Shown here one piece after another: positions 4,483 to 5,695 of a stretch of 5,695 nt of DNA (position 1 is the first letter of the stretch; each line of letters opens with the position of its first letter). A program made the translations under genes and the position numbers. The notes beneath the pieces were generated by a model. It saw only the letters and a list, made by a program, of their open reading frames with translations. It was not told where the DNA came from and ran no database searches. Source of the stretch: Paracoccaceae bacterium (lineage in GTDB: Bacteria > Pseudomonadota > Alphaproteobacteria > Rhodobacterales > Rhodobacteraceae); contig SKUV01000009.1 of NCBI GenBank assembly GCA_007129775.1, positions 1-5,695 on the forward strand, given 5' to 3'.

Positions 4483-5695
4483 TCAGGTATCGGGCACCGC
4501 CGTCACATAGGTGCCGGGGGCGGGGCACAGTGCCGGGTGGCTGTCGCGGCTGCCGGGCTGGCGGGCATCGACCTTGGCGCCCGCGCGGCGGCGCAGCCAT
4601 TCCTCCCACCGGGGCCACCATGAGCCCTCGTTGCGCCGGCCCCCCTCGCGCCATGTGTCCGGCTCTTCAAGGGGGGCGTCGCTGGTGTAATGGCCGTATT
4701 TCTTTTTCGACGGCGGGTTGACGATGCCGGCGATATGGCCCGATTCCGACAGGATGAAGGTGCGCTCGCGGCTGCCCATGCCGGCGATGCCGCGAAAGCT
4801 GGATTTCCACGCGGCGATATGGTCGGTCTCGCAGGCGATGGCGCAAAGCGGCAGCTTCACGTCGCGCAGCGAAATCCGCTCGCCGCAGATCTCCATCCCG
4901 CCCCGGGCAAAGCGGTCCTGCTGGCACAGCCAGCGCAGGTATTCCACGGTCATGCGCGCGGGCAGGTTGGTGCTGTCGCCGTTCCAGTAAAGCAGATCGA
5001 AGGCCGGCGGCGCCTCGCCCATCATGTAGCTGCGAATGGCCGGGCCATAGATCAGATCGTTGGAGCGCAGGAAGGAAAAGGTGCGCGACATGAAAAAGGA
5101 ATGCAGAAAGCCCTTCTCCTGCACCTCGCGCTCGATCCCGTCCACGAAATCGTCGTCGAGAAAGACGCCGACCTCGCCCTGATCGGAAAAATCCGTGAGC
5201 GTGGTGAAGAAGGTGGCCGAGCGGACCGAACGATCCTTGCGCCGCTGCATCAGCGCGAGGGTCAGCGCGAGCGTCGTGCCGGCGATGCAATAGCCGATCA
5301 CGTTGACCTTGGGCTCGTCGCAGATTGCCTTGACCTGCGCGATCGCCTCCAGATAGCCCTCTTCGATATAGGTATCGAGGCCCACATCGGCATAGCTGGC
5401 ATCGGGGTTGACCCAGCTGACCAGAAACAGCGTATAGCCCTGATCGACGATCCAGCGGATCAGGCTGTTGGCGGGTTTGAGATCGAGCACGTAGAATTTG
5501 TTGATCCACGGCGGAAAGACGATCAGCGGCGTGCGGTGCACCTTGTCGGTGGTGGGCGCATACTGGATCAGTTCGAACATGCGGTTGCGATAGACCACGC
5601 TGCCCTCGGCGGTGGCGAGGTTTTCGCCCACGCGAAACGCCTCCTTCTCGGCCAGCGTGACCCGCCATTCGCCGTCATTGGACTCGATGTCGCGC
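4483..5695 (-). CDS. phaC: Class I poly(R)-hydroxyalkanoate synthase PhaC, 5' end outside the window
   Basis: Polymerises (R)-3-hydroxyacyl-CoA to PHA at the granule surface. The window holds the last 403 codons. The frame is open to the right edge, and about 190 N-terminal residues of a usual class I enzyme of about 590 are missing. A GTG at 5631 is internal: the residues before it (RDIESNDGEW...AFR) match the conserved part ahead of VGxNLA. Visible elements in order are IQYAPTT, PLIVFPPWINKFYVLDL, the synthase box GYCIAG with catalytic Cys (codon 5287-5289), LLYWNGDSTNLPARM, catalytic Asp in ETDHIAAW (codon 4822-4824), catalytic His in SGHIAGIVNPPSKKK (codon 4735-4737), GSWWPRWEEWL, and the C-terminal PAPGTYV. 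The triad is complete. The box has Ala where the textbook GxCxGG has Gly. It converges on bktB. No phasin or phaR gene follows it, and phaB is not in the window. Confidence 0.96.
   Translation of the reverse strand, partial: RDIESNDGEWRVTLAEKEAFRVGENLATAEGSVVYRNRMFELIQYAPTTDKVHRTPLIVFPPWINKFYVLDLKPANSLIRWIVDQGYTLFLVSWVNPDASYADVGLDTYIEEGYLEAIAQVKAICDEPKVNVIGYCIAGTTLALTLALMQRRKDRSVRSATFFTTLTDFSDQGEVGVFLDDDFVDGIEREVQEKGFLHSFFMSRTFSFLRSNDLIYGPAIRSYMMGEAPPAFDLLYWNGDSTNLPARMTVEYLRWLCQQDRFARGGMEICGERISLRDVKLPLCAIACETDHIAAWKSSFRGIAGMGSRERTFILSESGHIAGIVNPPSKKKYGHYTSDAPLEEPDTWREGGRRNEGSWWPRWEEWLRRRAGAKVDARQPGSRDSHPALCPAPGTYVTAVPDT

Noticed and set aside
5629..5631. GTG as the start codon of phaC
   Set aside because: The frame stays open upstream to the edge and encodes conserved class I PhaC residues ahead of VGxNLA, so this GTG is an internal Val.

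Overview
The window is GC-rich DNA that looks like a chromosomal piece of an alphaproteobacterium. The best guess is the Rhodobacterales (Rhodobacter/Paracoccus-like), judged from the protein sequences, the high GC content and the poly-hydroxyalkanoate (PHA) gene types. That assignment comes from recognising families by eye, not from a search. It contains four recognisable protein genes plus one small membrane-protein gene. Most other long open frames in it are GC-rich shadows of these genes.

Layout, left to right. (1) 17-1243, plus strand: uxuA, mannonate dehydratase, an enzyme of hexuronate (glucuronate) breakdown. (2) A 160-nt convergent gap. (3) 2761 down to 1404, minus strand: a two-gene unit. 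A 12-helix major-facilitator (MFS) transporter is followed, with a one-base stop/start overlap, by a 76-residue protein with two predicted membrane helices. (4) A 212-nt divergent gap that must hold the start signals of the transporter unit and the next gene. (5) 2974-4161, plus strand: a complete thiolase of the BktB type (beta-ketothiolase). (6) A 321-nt convergent gap without a convincing gene. It carries a perfect 38-bp palindrome just behind the thiolase and a dense GC-rich inverted-repeat cluster. (7) 4483 to the right edge, minus strand: the C-terminal two thirds of a class I PHA synthase (phaC), with its 5' end outside the window.

The thiolase and the PHA synthase fit one pathway. The thiolase condenses acyl-CoA with acetyl-CoA to a 3-ketoacyl-CoA, a reductase (PhaB, not in the window) makes the (R)-3-hydroxyacyl-CoA, and PhaC polymerises it at the granule surface. 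uxuA belongs to sugar-acid catabolism. The transporter next to it might import a related substrate, but it lies on the opposite strand, so that link is only a guess.

I found no clear sign of a new defence, mobile or RNA-based system. The points most worth a second look are the perfect palindrome between the two convergent PHA genes, the absence of phaP/phaR directly behind phaC, the foldable GC-rich repeat cluster, and the coupled small membrane protein.
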